From positions 1,612,001 to 1,676,000 of the forward strand of contig CM034103.1 in assembly GCA_019914945.1 (NCBI GenBank): DNA of 64,000 nucleotides, read 5' to 3'. A model generated the notes under the pieces. That model searched no databases. It had not been told where the DNA came from and saw only the letters and a program-made list of their open reading frames with translations. Position 1 is the first letter of the stretch. Every line of letters begins with the position of its first letter. Position numbers and translations under genes: made by a program. Source of the DNA: Typha latifolia. Taxonomy: Eukaryota > Streptophyta > Magnoliopsida > Poales > Typhaceae. Shown here piece by piece: positions 31,705 through 45,230 of this stretch.

Positions 31705-32718
31705 ATGAGTTCTTGGGCCTTCTCCTCATCTATGGACTATGAATTATGATCATCCACTTTGTAAGTGATCTTCTACTCTTTTCCCCTCCATTTCTTCCTC
31801 CTCGATAAATTCTCACTCTCTTCAACTTTTATCCTTATTTATCTGCCTAAAATTATGCTAATTTTACTTCTGACATGCAGGCCTGCAAGCTATATTTGTT
31901 TCAATCAGTGTTGTGTGAAGAATTCTTCTTTTAATTCCTTATGGATATTCTGTACGTGTTTGATCGAATACTCTCTTCTGCCAAGTTTTCTTCCTCCAAA
32001 AATCAAAAAAAAAAAAAAAAAAAAAAAAGGGAAGCAGAGTTGATGTTATATATTTTTTTTGTGTGTGTGTGATAAAAGCTTTATGTATCCGGCTTTAATT
32101 GTTGGTATTGAATTCTTTGTTTCTGGATAACAAATACATATCATGAGATCTAATATAATGGTTTGTCCAGTTGTACTTCATCTTTATTAAGAACTATTTC
32201 CTTCTCATTTCATACCAATTTCCTCAGAAGAGAACAACTCTATGATTCAATTAAATTCTAGCATTTATTTTTTTGGTGTGCAATTAAATAGTTGATTGCT
32301 TGCCAAATTAGCAGCATAAAAAGAATCCATGACATTGATATTTGTTGGTACGTGATTGGCTGCCAAATTATTTGCTGCAATAAATAAAGGATGTAGGAAA
32401 ACTAATTTGAAATCAGTTTAAAATCACACTCCCTTAGTCTTCGAAAAAAAAATAGCATGAAATGTAACAATAAAAACAAAGAGTTTTGAGAAGATAAAGC
32501 ACACAATTAAAAGTAGCATTTTTCTTTCTATCTCATACCACGCTATCTCGTTTGTAAAGTGCTTGTACTCATAACATTACTCGGTAAAGATTTGAGAGTA
32601 GAGCAACGAATTTCAAATTCTATCTAACTTTATTGTTTGAAAATAAGTAGGAATTAATTTCAATCTATTCTATTTTCCTATTATACCACTTATTATTAAT
32701 AATACGAATTTTAACTAT

Positions 32719-32721
<3 letters not shown>

Positions 32722-32748
<27 letters not shown>
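32722..32748 (+). repeat. (TA)n microsatellite
   Basis: An uninterrupted run of about 13 TA units in the spacer upstream of the PMEI-like gene. Confidence 0.9.
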
Positions 32749-32754
<6 letters not shown>

Positions 32755-32959
32755 GGGAATATATGTTATAAATAATTGTTCCAAATCTACTCAAATCCTC
32801 TTAATTTGGCAACTCTTTAACGTCTTCAATTCTTTCATGACCAAAATTGATCTCCTCCTACAGTCTCTCTCTATTTCTCTCATATACTATTTATTGCTTT
32901 CCAAAACGAAAAGCGTCCACTAATAGGAAGGAGTTCTCAGAATAGGAGCTCCATCCTAC

Positions 32960-32966
32960 TATATAA
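32960..32966 (+). promoter_or_regulatory. Probable TATA box of the PMEI-like gene
   Basis: TATATAA lies about 40 bp before the ATG at 33001. If it is used at normal spacing, the leader would be only about 10-20 nt long. Confidence 0.4.
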
Positions 32967-33000
32967 TTTTGTTGTGAAATATTCTCTTCTAGCAGTCCTT

Positions 33001-33543
33001 ATGACCATGAGGTTCTCTTCCCTTCCTGTTCTCTTCTTGGCGGTCGTCCTTCTTGACCACCACCAACTCCTCTTTGTCGGAGCCTCCGACGTCGAAGATG
33101 TCTGCAGAGCTGCGGCTTCTTCTAGTCCTAACATCAACTTTGACTTCTGTGTGACGTCACTTCAAGCTGATCCGGGGAGCGGGTCGGCCGACAAGAAAGG
33201 ATTAGCCGTCATCGCCGCCGAGCTGGCATCGAAGAATGCGACGAGCACTAAGTCGAGAGTTCAAGAACTGTTAAACAAGGCAGTGGAATCCAAGTTGAAG
33301 AACAGCTTGGGCACCTGCTTAGATTTATACTCGGATATGATTCCTAACTTATCCGACTCGATAAGTGCTATCCGGACCGGTCGCTATTCGGATGCTAAGA
33401 CTTACCTCAGCTCGGCTTTTGATGCACCGGGAGACTGCGAAAATGCATTCTCGGAGGAAGGAATACAGTCGCCGATAACGAAGGAGAACAGCGATTCCCA
33501 GCAACTTTCTGTGATTGCTTTAGCAATCACCAATACATTATGA
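33001..33543 (+). CDS. Invertase/pectin methylesterase inhibitor domain protein
   Basis: This is a small secreted four-helix protein of the PMEI/invertase-inhibitor family, which binds pectin methylesterase or acid invertase in the apoplast or vacuole. It is a single exon of 180 codons. The ATG at 33001 (or the in-frame ATG at 33007) starts a signal peptide with FSSLPVLFLAVVLL. An earlier GTG at 32974 is not a plausible start. The mature part has the four conserved cysteines: C in DVEDVC and C in NFDFC (helical hairpin), then C in GTCLDLY and C in APGDCENAF. The DLYSDMIPNLSDSISAI segment is typical of the family. Sequence alone does not say whether the target is PME or invertase. Confidence 0.87.
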   Translation: MTMRFSSLPVLFLAVVLLDHHQLLFVGASDVEDVCRAAASSSPNINFDFCVTSLQADPGSGSADKKGLAVIAAELASKNATSTKSRVQELLNKAVESKLKNSLGTCLDLYSDMIPNLSDSISAIRTGRYSDAKTYLSSAFDAPGDCENAFSEEGIQSPITKENSDSQQLSVIALAITNTL

Positions 33544-33865
33544 TAACTGATTCTAATAAGAATCACACAAAATTACTATTTCTGTCTTAACTCTTCTTCT
33601 ACCTCTGAGTGAATAAAGTTGTGTTTATGCCAATATTTTATGTGCAAATTTTCTTATTAATCCGATTATGAATAGAAATTAATCCTTTCTAATATAGAAA
33701 TTGAATATATAGTCAAAACCTTCCAAATATATATATATATATATGCCACAAAATATGCTAAGCCTCAAGCGACAAACCAACGACAACAGGTCAAAGTAAG
33801 GCTGAAGTTAATACAAAAATTTGTACTCATGACTTCCTATCATACATCCAAATTAATACATAAAA
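33544..33865. other. Spacer between convergent genes
   Basis: Shared 3' flank of the PMEI-like gene (+) and the NPF transporter (-), about 320 bp. It contains a short (TA)n run near 33728-33744. Nothing else is seen. Confidence 0.5.
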
Positions 33866-36314
33866 TCAAGCACTAGAGCTCTCCTCCACCTTGCTTCCTT
33901 CATACCACCTCGCACAAACCACAAACGCCACTAAATCCACGCTCGTGAGGACCGCAAGGAGGAAGAAGAACCAATCCATGTGCCCTTCGTCGAGGTCATC
34001 TGGAATCCAACCTGGCCGGCCGCCGGCCGAGGTGATCTCCATCACCATCGTCACCAGCACGCTGCTGACGTAGTTCCCCATGGAGATAGACGCCATGCAA
34101 AGTGCGCTGCCGAAGCTCTTCAATCCACTCGGCACCTCCTTGTTGAAGAACTCCAACTGACCCACGTACATGAACACCTCGGAAGCGCCGATTAGGACGT
34201 ACTGTGGGATTTGCCACAGGATGTTTATCGAGTTGTCCCGGAGTCTGAAGTGTTCGACGGCCCCGGCGGCGAGCATGGCGGCGACGGCGATGGCGAGGCC
34301 GAGGCCCATGCGTTGGAGTTGGGTGAGGGAGATGACGGGGGCGATGAGGCGGCGGTAGAGGAAGAGGAAGGCGGCGACGGAGAGGATGTCGAAGGATGAC
34401 ATGGAGGCGGGGGGGATGTGGAAGGAGGAGAGGGAGGTGTTCATGGCGGCGCCTTGCTCGACGAAGAGGGAGGTCATCTGGGCGAAGACGACGGAGTAGA
34501 GGATGGTGGTGAGCCAGATGGGGAGGAGGCGGAGGACGCATTTGAGCTCTTCTACCTGGGTGATGGTGCAGAGACGCCACGGGTTAGAAGGAGGGACGGA
34601 GTCAACGCCGTGTTCGATTAGTGCAGCTCGGTCCAAGAACCTTGCAAATTTAAAATCAATTATCATCATTATAAATAAAAATTTTAAAAAAAAAGGTCTG
34701 TTTTGTTTTTTGCATGTAATAGCTCTCCAAAAATATTTTATTTATGCATAAAGACTTCTAAATTTCATATTTGGAAAGGGAAATTTTACATAATTGCCAC
34801 TAGAAAAAGAAAGTACAGTAATAGAGTGGAGCAGAGGACTTACTTGAGTCCCTCAGTATGAAGCATCTTCCTGCTGCCATTAGCCATCACAACCTCCTTC
34901 CCATCTTCTTCGTACAGATCGTCGCCACCTGGCGTCATCTGGACCCTCCGTTTCCCCGCGGCGGCGACGATGACCTGGCACGCCCGCGAGAGCGGGTTGC
35001 CCGTCGGCTGGAAGCGCCTGTACCTGCGGGCCCCGGCGAGGAAGAGGGCGAGGCCCAATATGGCGGAGCCGGCGGAGGCCCAGAAGGCGAAGGCCCAGAG
35101 GCCCTCGTCCTCGAAGTAGTCCAAGAAGGTGTTGGAGAAGAGGGAGCCCAAGTTGAGGGCCAAGTAGAAGTAGCTAAAGAAGGAGACCTTGGAGTGCGCC
35201 TCCTTGGAGTCGTCTTCGTCGAACTGGTCGGCTCCCAAGGTGGCCACGTTGGGCTGGTACCCTCCATTCCCAAGGGCAATGAGGTATATTGAGATGTAGA
35301 AGATCCCGAGCTCCATGTCCGAGTGGGGCCTGCAGGGGGTGCTCCGATCGCCGCAGCCGGAGGAGTTGATGAGGAAGAAGTGGGTAGCCAAGGAGAGCAG
35401 CACCAAACCCTGTCGTTGATGAGGAACAAGTGTGTTGCAATTTAGTAAAAAAAATAATCTTCGTCCAAATTACAATGGTGAAAGACTATTTAACCCATGT
35501 AATTACAAAGCGAGAAGAAGGCAAGCAGTCTGACTGAGTAAGATGGATGACTCACAAGTACAAAGATGAGCTGGAAGATAGCACAAGTCTTGTATCTCCC
35601 CCAGTAGCAATCACTGAGGAAGGCACCAACGAGGGAGAAGATGTAGACAGTGCCTGTCCATTTGCTCACAGTGTTTGCCGCATCTGCATTGCTCTGCCGC
35701 ACAACTCTGGTTAGAAACAATACCAAGTTCACGCCAACTCCAAAGAATGCGAGAGTCGCCAATCCCTGGTTAACTGTAGAAACATAAGACTCAATGGCAG
35801 TCTACTCTATTCTTTTGATACAAATATTAAGATTATTTGATCAGAATCTTCTTTGTTAGGTAGAGATAAGATCTTTTTTTTTTTTTTTTTTGGTCTCGGC
35901 GATCGAATATTTTGGTTAGCTTTTAAGAATTGAGATGAGTTTTCTGAATTTTTGTACACTGATGAGATACAGAATGGTTATCGAATGGAGGATAGATGAG
36001 TTTTACCTAGCAATATACTTCCAGTCACCCACCCACCAGTCTTGGCTTTAGCTGCAGGTCTACCTCTGAAGTCCACAGACCCATCCATCGTGTAACTGCA
36101 ACACTCTTCTTCATCTCTGCACTCATATCCATTAGTAATGGAAGAAGCTCTTCCAGCCTTCATCTCACCGACCTCTATTCTTCCTTGATCCTTCTCCTGC
36201 AGTTATAACCAACACCAACAAGACTCTTATTATGCATGCTCTATTAATTTTAATACAGAATATAAGATGTTTAAATGCTCATGAGAATAATCTAACATAA
36301 GCTATGCTAACCAT
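33866..36314 (-). CDS. NRT1/PTR family 7 transporter (NPF7.2/7.3-like)
   Basis: This is a twelve-helix MFS transporter of the NPF family; the NPF7 clade includes the NRT1.5/NRT1.8 xylem nitrate (and, for NRT1.5, potassium) transporters. Minus-strand exons are 36312-36314, 36007-36196, 35556-35773, 34844-35409 and 33866-34640 (1752 nt, 583 aa); all phases close. The first coding exon is only the ATG, directly followed by GTTAGC. Family signatures include DGSVDFRGRPAAKAKTGGW, NVATLGADQFDEDD, FFSYFYLALNLGSLFSNT, QVEELKCVLRLLPIW and GQLEFFNKEVP. The TM1 site of the ExxER proton-coupling motif reads Q67-G-L-A70-T71, so the motif is absent. The loop between FLYRR and TQLQRMG is about 10-12 residues shorter than I expect. 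The exons are strongly GC-rich, which creates long false ORFs on the other strand. Confidence 0.92.
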
Positions 36315-36371
36315 TATAGCTAGAGTTTGGGAGTTGGAACAGATGAAGGGAAGAGAGGAGGGTGGTATTGG

Positions 36372-36378
36372 ATTTATA
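36372..36378 (-). promoter_or_regulatory. Probable TATA box of the NPF gene
   Basis: Read on the minus strand, TATAAAT lies about 60 bp upstream of the ATG at 36314, a normal position for a short leader. Confidence 0.5.
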
Positions 36379-37540
36379 GACATGAGAAGAGAGATTGAAT
36401 GGTTCAGATTTAAGCTGATTAAATAGAGAGAAAAGGTTGAAATCATGCACTGCTGAAGATGTCTCTATCAAACACCACCTAAAAAAAATCCTCTTCTTTC
36501 ACGTGGAAAAAAGAAAATCCCATTGTGTTCCCAAGTGAGAAAAATATCTCATATGTGAAATATAGTAGACAGGGGATATTCACTTTTTGATGCTGAATTG
36601 GCAATTGATGCTAGAATTAGACGAAGGATAAGAAATCCCTTGTTTATTGAAGTGCAAAATTATATTAGATGGCCCAAAAACTTAAATTATTAGGTGATAG
36701 ATCAATAATGTATATACTATGTCTTTTAACAATTTCAGTGGCGGCGACAAGAGATATTCACCTTTTTTATGCTGAATATGCTATAATTAAACAAATGATA
36801 ATGATTAAAAAAAAATCTAATTGCTGACGATTCAAGAAGTGATCCTTATTTAAAGAGAAATTCTAAGAAGGAAATCATCAAGCTTGAGTGGTTATCAGAG
36901 AAGCAACAGCTCGTATTCAATCTGATTTAAGACTTATCAACTACAACAGAAGATGCTTTGCTGTGATAAGTAGGAAAGAGAAAAAAAGAACAAGGGTAAG
37001 TCCAACAACAGTGGTGTTTAATATTCAAAACTCCAATCTCTCCAACTCAGAAGCTAGTAAGCATGAAAGCAATGTGTTACACTATTTCAGTGTCAGATTC
37101 CACTACTGAAACACAAAGGTAGGATTGATTAAGACTGCTGTTGTATTCTTTCTGAGGTGCATTGAACAAGATGTACATTTTGTTTCACTGGCTGTGATCA
37201 AGCACTGCTGTGTGCGTTCTTGTCTCTTTCACCAACTATTTAGTATTATCCTCAGATAGTACCACTTTTACCTTTGTATTTCAAAGCTTGGCACCCCAAT
37301 TTCTCATGAGTAGTCCAGGAGGCCAGCTAAAAATTGGCTTGAGTTTGTTTCAGGAAGACTATTAGCTTGACTTTTTTTATCTGTTTGATCACTATTAATG
37401 GCTCTTGTCGTAAGAGCTTGAAGAGGTTGCAACGACGACAGAGATATTGACGGTGATGGTGTTCGAAATTGGACTCGAACCGGTGTTAGAATTCAATTTT
37501 GATTAGAAAACGAAGAAATGATGCAACCAACTCAGAATTA

Positions 37541-37719
37541 GACGAAACTTTGTAGAAATATGAAAAACATGAAGACAATTAATTAGTCGAAACTTTGTAG
37601 AAATATGAAAAACATGAAGACAATTAATTAGTCGAAACTTTGTAGAAATATGAAAAACATGAAGACAATTAATTAGACGAAACTTTGCAGAAATATGAAA
37701 AACATGAAGAGAATTAATA
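37541..37719 (+). repeat. 45-bp minisatellite, four copies
   Basis: Units begin at 37541, 37586, 37631 and 37676, each starting GACGAAACTT or GTCGAAACTT and containing GAAATATGAAAAACATGAAG. The first three are nearly identical. The fourth has TTTGCAG for TTTGTAG and a diverged end. Near-identity points to a recent expansion or to homogenisation. Confidence 0.95.
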
Positions 37720-38586
37720 GACGTTATGCCATTTTAGGCCGTCATGAGGCAAACTATAAATTTAACAAAAAAAAAAATTTATTTGCCTTATATCTTTCAA
37801 CATAGAATTCAAAATTAAGTTAGAATTTTATTAGTTTGGGTCGAATCTTTTCATCTACTCAGTAAAGGTTCAACAAGACTAAGAAGGGCTTCTGTCTAAA
37901 ATCATTTGTTTGTGAATCAATGAGTCAAGGGTTTAGTAGCTATCATTATTAGCTGTGGATGACCAATGTGGCAATGTGCTCAAATTTCTTTCACCCAATC
38001 TACAGTTCATGTCATGATACAAACAAAGAAGAAGAAAAAAACAAAGTATCACGATCTTTAACTCTTTCTCTCGACTTGTTCTTCCTGCCTAACTAAATGA
38101 TATTTAAAACAGAGGAGTTGTCTCCAAACTCTTACTGTTACTATGAGCTCCTTCCATCCCAGTTACTCCATTTGTGTGAGCTAAACTAGGCCAAAGAGCA
38201 GTGCACTGCTCTGTTACGCAATTGAATTATTTTCCTAATCCTTCTCTTGTCAATGAGCTAACTTGTGATTAGTGAACTCTTCTTCTTATTTTCTTTGATC
38301 GTACATATTAAAGTTGTCATTTTCCTAAATTACATAATTAAATCACTTTGGTTCGTATTTTTCAACCATATGGATTTGTCTTCAGACTAGTGTCCAACTG
38401 TTTTATTTTCTATTGGCCTATAAGGCTTAATTTTTATTGGTATAAATTAGAACTAATGAGACGTATGCAATCTTATCCTCATTGCTCAACATAAAAAGAA
38501 AAGACATGAAGCAGAAAATCGAGCCCAATTTCAAGCCCACTAACCTAATCTAAGCTTGAGCAAAAGAATACTATTAATATATAGAG

Positions 38587-39046
38587 ATTTGTATATAATT
38601 GCCATTAATTTTTTTTAAAATATCATAATTATCATTAAAATATTTGACTCTTTTAGAATTATCATTATAATTAACTTTTAACAGAATATTTTTAACAGAT
38701 TATTATTAAATTTAATAAACACATATAAATGACTAAAATATCCTAATTTTTTAAATTTAAGGTATAAAATATTTACCAATAATTTTTATCTCAAATAAAA
38801 TGAGATATATTTTGGTATACTATGGTATTAGATATAATATTTGATAGAATCTAAATTATTTTTAATAGTTTATAAAATGGTAAGATATTTTTTTAAGGCC
38901 TAAGTTGTGTTTTTAAGCATGATTAGTTAGCTTTAGTTAATACAATATGATTTCTAAAATAGCACAATGGCAATTATGATGTATTAAAAATTATAGTGAT
39001 AATTATAATATTTTAAAAGTCTTCAGTTTCAATTATGTAAACATCC
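38587..39046. mobile_element. MITE-like element with long imperfect inverted ends
   Basis: The left end contains TATATAATTGCC and then TTTTAAAATATCATAATTAT. The reverse complement of the right end contains TACATAATTGAA and then CTTTTAAAATATTATAATTA, at the same spacing. An internal GATTAGTTAGCTTTAGTTAA resembles, in reverse, part of the element at 3.2-3.8 kb. It is about 460 bp, AT-rich and non-coding. Ends and target-site duplication are not resolved. Confidence 0.5.
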
Positions 39047-40522
39047 TAAATAAAATAAGAAGTGAAATAAAAAGAACTTTAATGTACAACTAATATTTTC
39101 AAAAACATATAATTCAAAACTCTTAAGCTTATGAGAATTTTAGTGAGGTAAAAACAATTGGGTCCAAAGTGAGCTTGATAGTGTTATTAAGGGGAGCATT
39201 TGGTAACCCTATCTCAAAGTGTACTACCTTTTATGAGACATGACAGAAATGAATGACTTAATGATAGAAAATAATTTCTAAATGTATCAATGACTTAAGA
39301 AAATATTTACATATAAATCTTTTTTTGGTTCAATTACTTTCAAATATATTATATATTTTTTTTTCTTAGCAGTTTTTAAATTTCACCCAGAAAGACTTAT
39401 ATTTTAAATTATTATTTTATTTATCGAATTTTTAACTCATCTAATTATGTGATAAAATAAATTTGGCTAGTATAAACAAATAAAAGTCTGCAAAAGTCTT
39501 GAAAAAGGACACTTGACCCAATTCCTCCACTCCAAGCTCCCACTTTTTCTTACTGTTTGCATGGATCAAAAGATATATATAGTTTGGCATGTGTCATCAT
39601 CCACTTCCAAGTAAAAGGGTAATTAAAATCCTCTTCAATCTAAGGTTTACACCAACTTCCTATATTTTGTGATTGTGGCATGCTTAAATTAGGGTTGCAC
39701 CATTGTTACTGTTTGATGAGAAGTTTGCAAATAAAATTTAGTGATTTTGTAATTAGCAGCCTGTCTTTTGGATTATAATTTTTCATATAACATTTTGGAT
39801 TAACTTAAATTGACTAATCTCTAACAAAATAATATATTTTTAGAATTTTTCGTTAGGGCCACTAAGTTTATCTTTTAAAATACCTAAAATACTCTCGTCT
39901 TCTATTTGTTTTCCCTTTCATTTAACTTCCAAAATAATGTTATAAAAAATGTCACTATAAAATCCAAACTTCTTTTAAGAACATTTTGCACAAAGAGTAT
40001 TTTGATATTTCAATTGTGAAGCTAAAAGTCTTAGAGTTAAGTAGATAGTTAATCAAAGCAACTAGACTAGAGTGTTATATAATAGGGTGTTATTTAAAAA
40101 TTTCTCTTCTCAATAAATCCATTTTAGTTTTATTTTAAGATTTTAATGAATTTGTATCCCTCTCTAGCTTTGCATATAATTACTAACCATATATAGATTT
40201 CAATAATTATATCATCAGAAATTGAATAAAAATATATCCGATATTTGAATCTGATAGCCCGATATTCCATATGTTTTTCGCTCAATTTAAATAAGCCCCT
40301 CGGTAAAAAAAATAATCGCATTAGAAAATATACTGCATCAAGCCCAAACTGGAGGTGTCTACAGACTGCTGTGGTGTTTAGAGGGGTTATGATAGTTGAA
40401 AAGAGTGACATGCAACAACAACTGAGAACAAAAGGGAGGAAAAGAGAGGGAAATAGAGAAAGAAGAGAAGAGATAAAGGGAGAAGCCCCCTCCTCTTCTC
40501 TAGCCACTAAGGTAAAGTGACT

Positions 40523-40524
<2 letters not shown>

Positions 40525-40562
<38 letters not shown>
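40525..40562 (+). repeat. (GA)n tract in the KAO upstream region
   Basis: About 19 GA units. GA/CT tracts upstream of plant genes can be bound by BPC (GAGA-binding) proteins; here that is only a possibility. Confidence 0.85.
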
Positions 40563-40565
<3 letters not shown>

Positions 40566-40970
40566 CAACATAAAGCAAAATAAATAAATAAACTCTTTTG
40601 TATAAGGAAAAAAATAAAATAAAGAGGACTTTAAAGCCCTACCTAAGCAATCCTGACACTCTTTCTACCCCCATCAATATATATATCCTTCTTAAAATGA
40701 TATATTTGATATTTTCTATCTCTCCCTAAGATAAGGAAAGAAATAAAAGATACAATTTACCCTTCCACATTACGTCTAATATAAAAGGAACAAAATACTC
40801 CTTTGTCTCACAACCATTAGATAAAGAAAAATGGATTTATATGATTGTTTTAATAGAAAATTATCTTCACCTGTACCTTTGGACTTGAAAAAAAGAACTT
40901 AACAATTATATAACGAGGAGAATTAAGTGAGACAAAGGAAAGACATCATCACGAGAGAGACAAAGTATGG

Positions 40971-41187
40971 AAACCCCCCCTTGAGAAAGACTAACAAGAC
41001 TAGAAAGAAATGAAACGGAAATGTAACTGTACAAACCCCCCCCCCCCCCCCTTGAGAAAGTATCAAACGTTACTACAAGAGGACAAGCACTCTCTCTCTC
41101 TCTCTCCAATGGCCACCTTTCTCACACCTACCTTAATATGGTAACCCACTCACTCCCTCCCTCCTCTCTCTCTCTCTCTCTCTCTCT
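40971..41187 (+). repeat. C-tract repeat and CT tracts before KAO
   Basis: The motif AAAC(n)TTGAGAAAG occurs twice, with 7 Cs at 40974-40980 and 16 Cs at 41036-41051. (CT)n runs follow at 41090-41106 and about 41165-41187, with a (TA)n run to 41207. The tracts sit directly before the core promoter. Confidence 0.85.
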
Positions 41188-41230
41188 GTATATATATATA
41201 TATATACATACCCTTTGGAATTCCCTTCTC

Positions 41231-41240
41231 TTATTTAAAG
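41231..41240 (+). promoter_or_regulatory. Probable TATA box of KAO
   Basis: TTATTTAAAG lies about 80 bp before the ATG at 41318, leaving a leader of about 50 nt. Confidence 0.45.
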
Positions 41241-41317
41241 AAGACCCACATAGAGATTATTCACACTACACAGGGGAAGAGACTAGAAAAATCTAGAGAG
41301 AGAGAGGGGTCCGGGAG

Positions 41318-44789
<3,472 letters not shown>

Positions 44790-45230
44790 ACTACAATGTA
44801 AAGTTCTTCAATGTTGTCTTTCGGGGCATAATAAAAGGTGGATGAGAATTGTCTGTGGGATGTTCATTGCATTCTCAACCATTGCTATGTTTATTAGGAA
44901 TATGACAACATAGTATTTAACTGGTGAATAAAGTGATCATTGCATGCGCAAACATAAAAAATTCACTAATATATGTAGCACTAGCCATACCAACAAGATA
45001 ATCAATACTATGAACGGAAAGTTTGCTTCATTACATAAAGATTCAAGCAGCTTCTACAGCAAGCATAGCATGATGGCAAGAAAGAATTAACAGAATTGTC
45101 TTTGATCTCCAATCATCAACAAGAAAGTGCTCATGAACATATTATTGCTTAGAGATGATTGATAGACTTTAACATTGAGACGAAGCAAGAGAAGAGTTAG
45201 CAGAAGTAGGGAGACATGCTTATGTATTCT
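44790..45230. other. Spacer between convergent KAO and H-protein genes
   Basis: About 440 bp of shared 3' flank. No gene or repeat is seen. Confidence 0.5.

Larger units (their letters stand above)
31705..33000. other. Resistance gene 3' UTR and spacer
   Basis: A GTAAGT donor at 31761 and a pyrimidine-rich stretch ending in GCAG at 31880 make a probable 120-nt 3'-UTR intron of the resistance gene. A 24-nt poly-A run lies at 32005-32028 and a (TA)n run at 32722-32748. The right end is the promoter of the PMEI-like gene. Confidence 0.5.
36315..41317. other. 5-kb spacer between divergent NPF and KAO genes
   Basis: It holds the promoters of both genes. In order: a minus-strand TATA near 36375, a 45-bp minisatellite at 37541-37719, a MITE-like element at about 38587-39046, AT-rich sequence, a GA tract at 40525-40562, C tracts and CT tracts at 40974-41187, and the KAO TATA. 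No protein-coding gene is supported. Confidence 0.5.

Noticed and set aside
32974..33000. Upstream extension of the PMEI-like protein
   Set aside because: It starts at GTG and lies almost on the TATA box; the ATG at 33001 opens the signal peptide.
33891..35440. Long ORFs on the plus strand and in other minus frames across the NPF exons (up to 194 codons)
   Set aside because: They are shadows of GC-rich transporter exons; they are low-complexity, Arg/His/Pro- or Glu/Gly-rich, and match no family.
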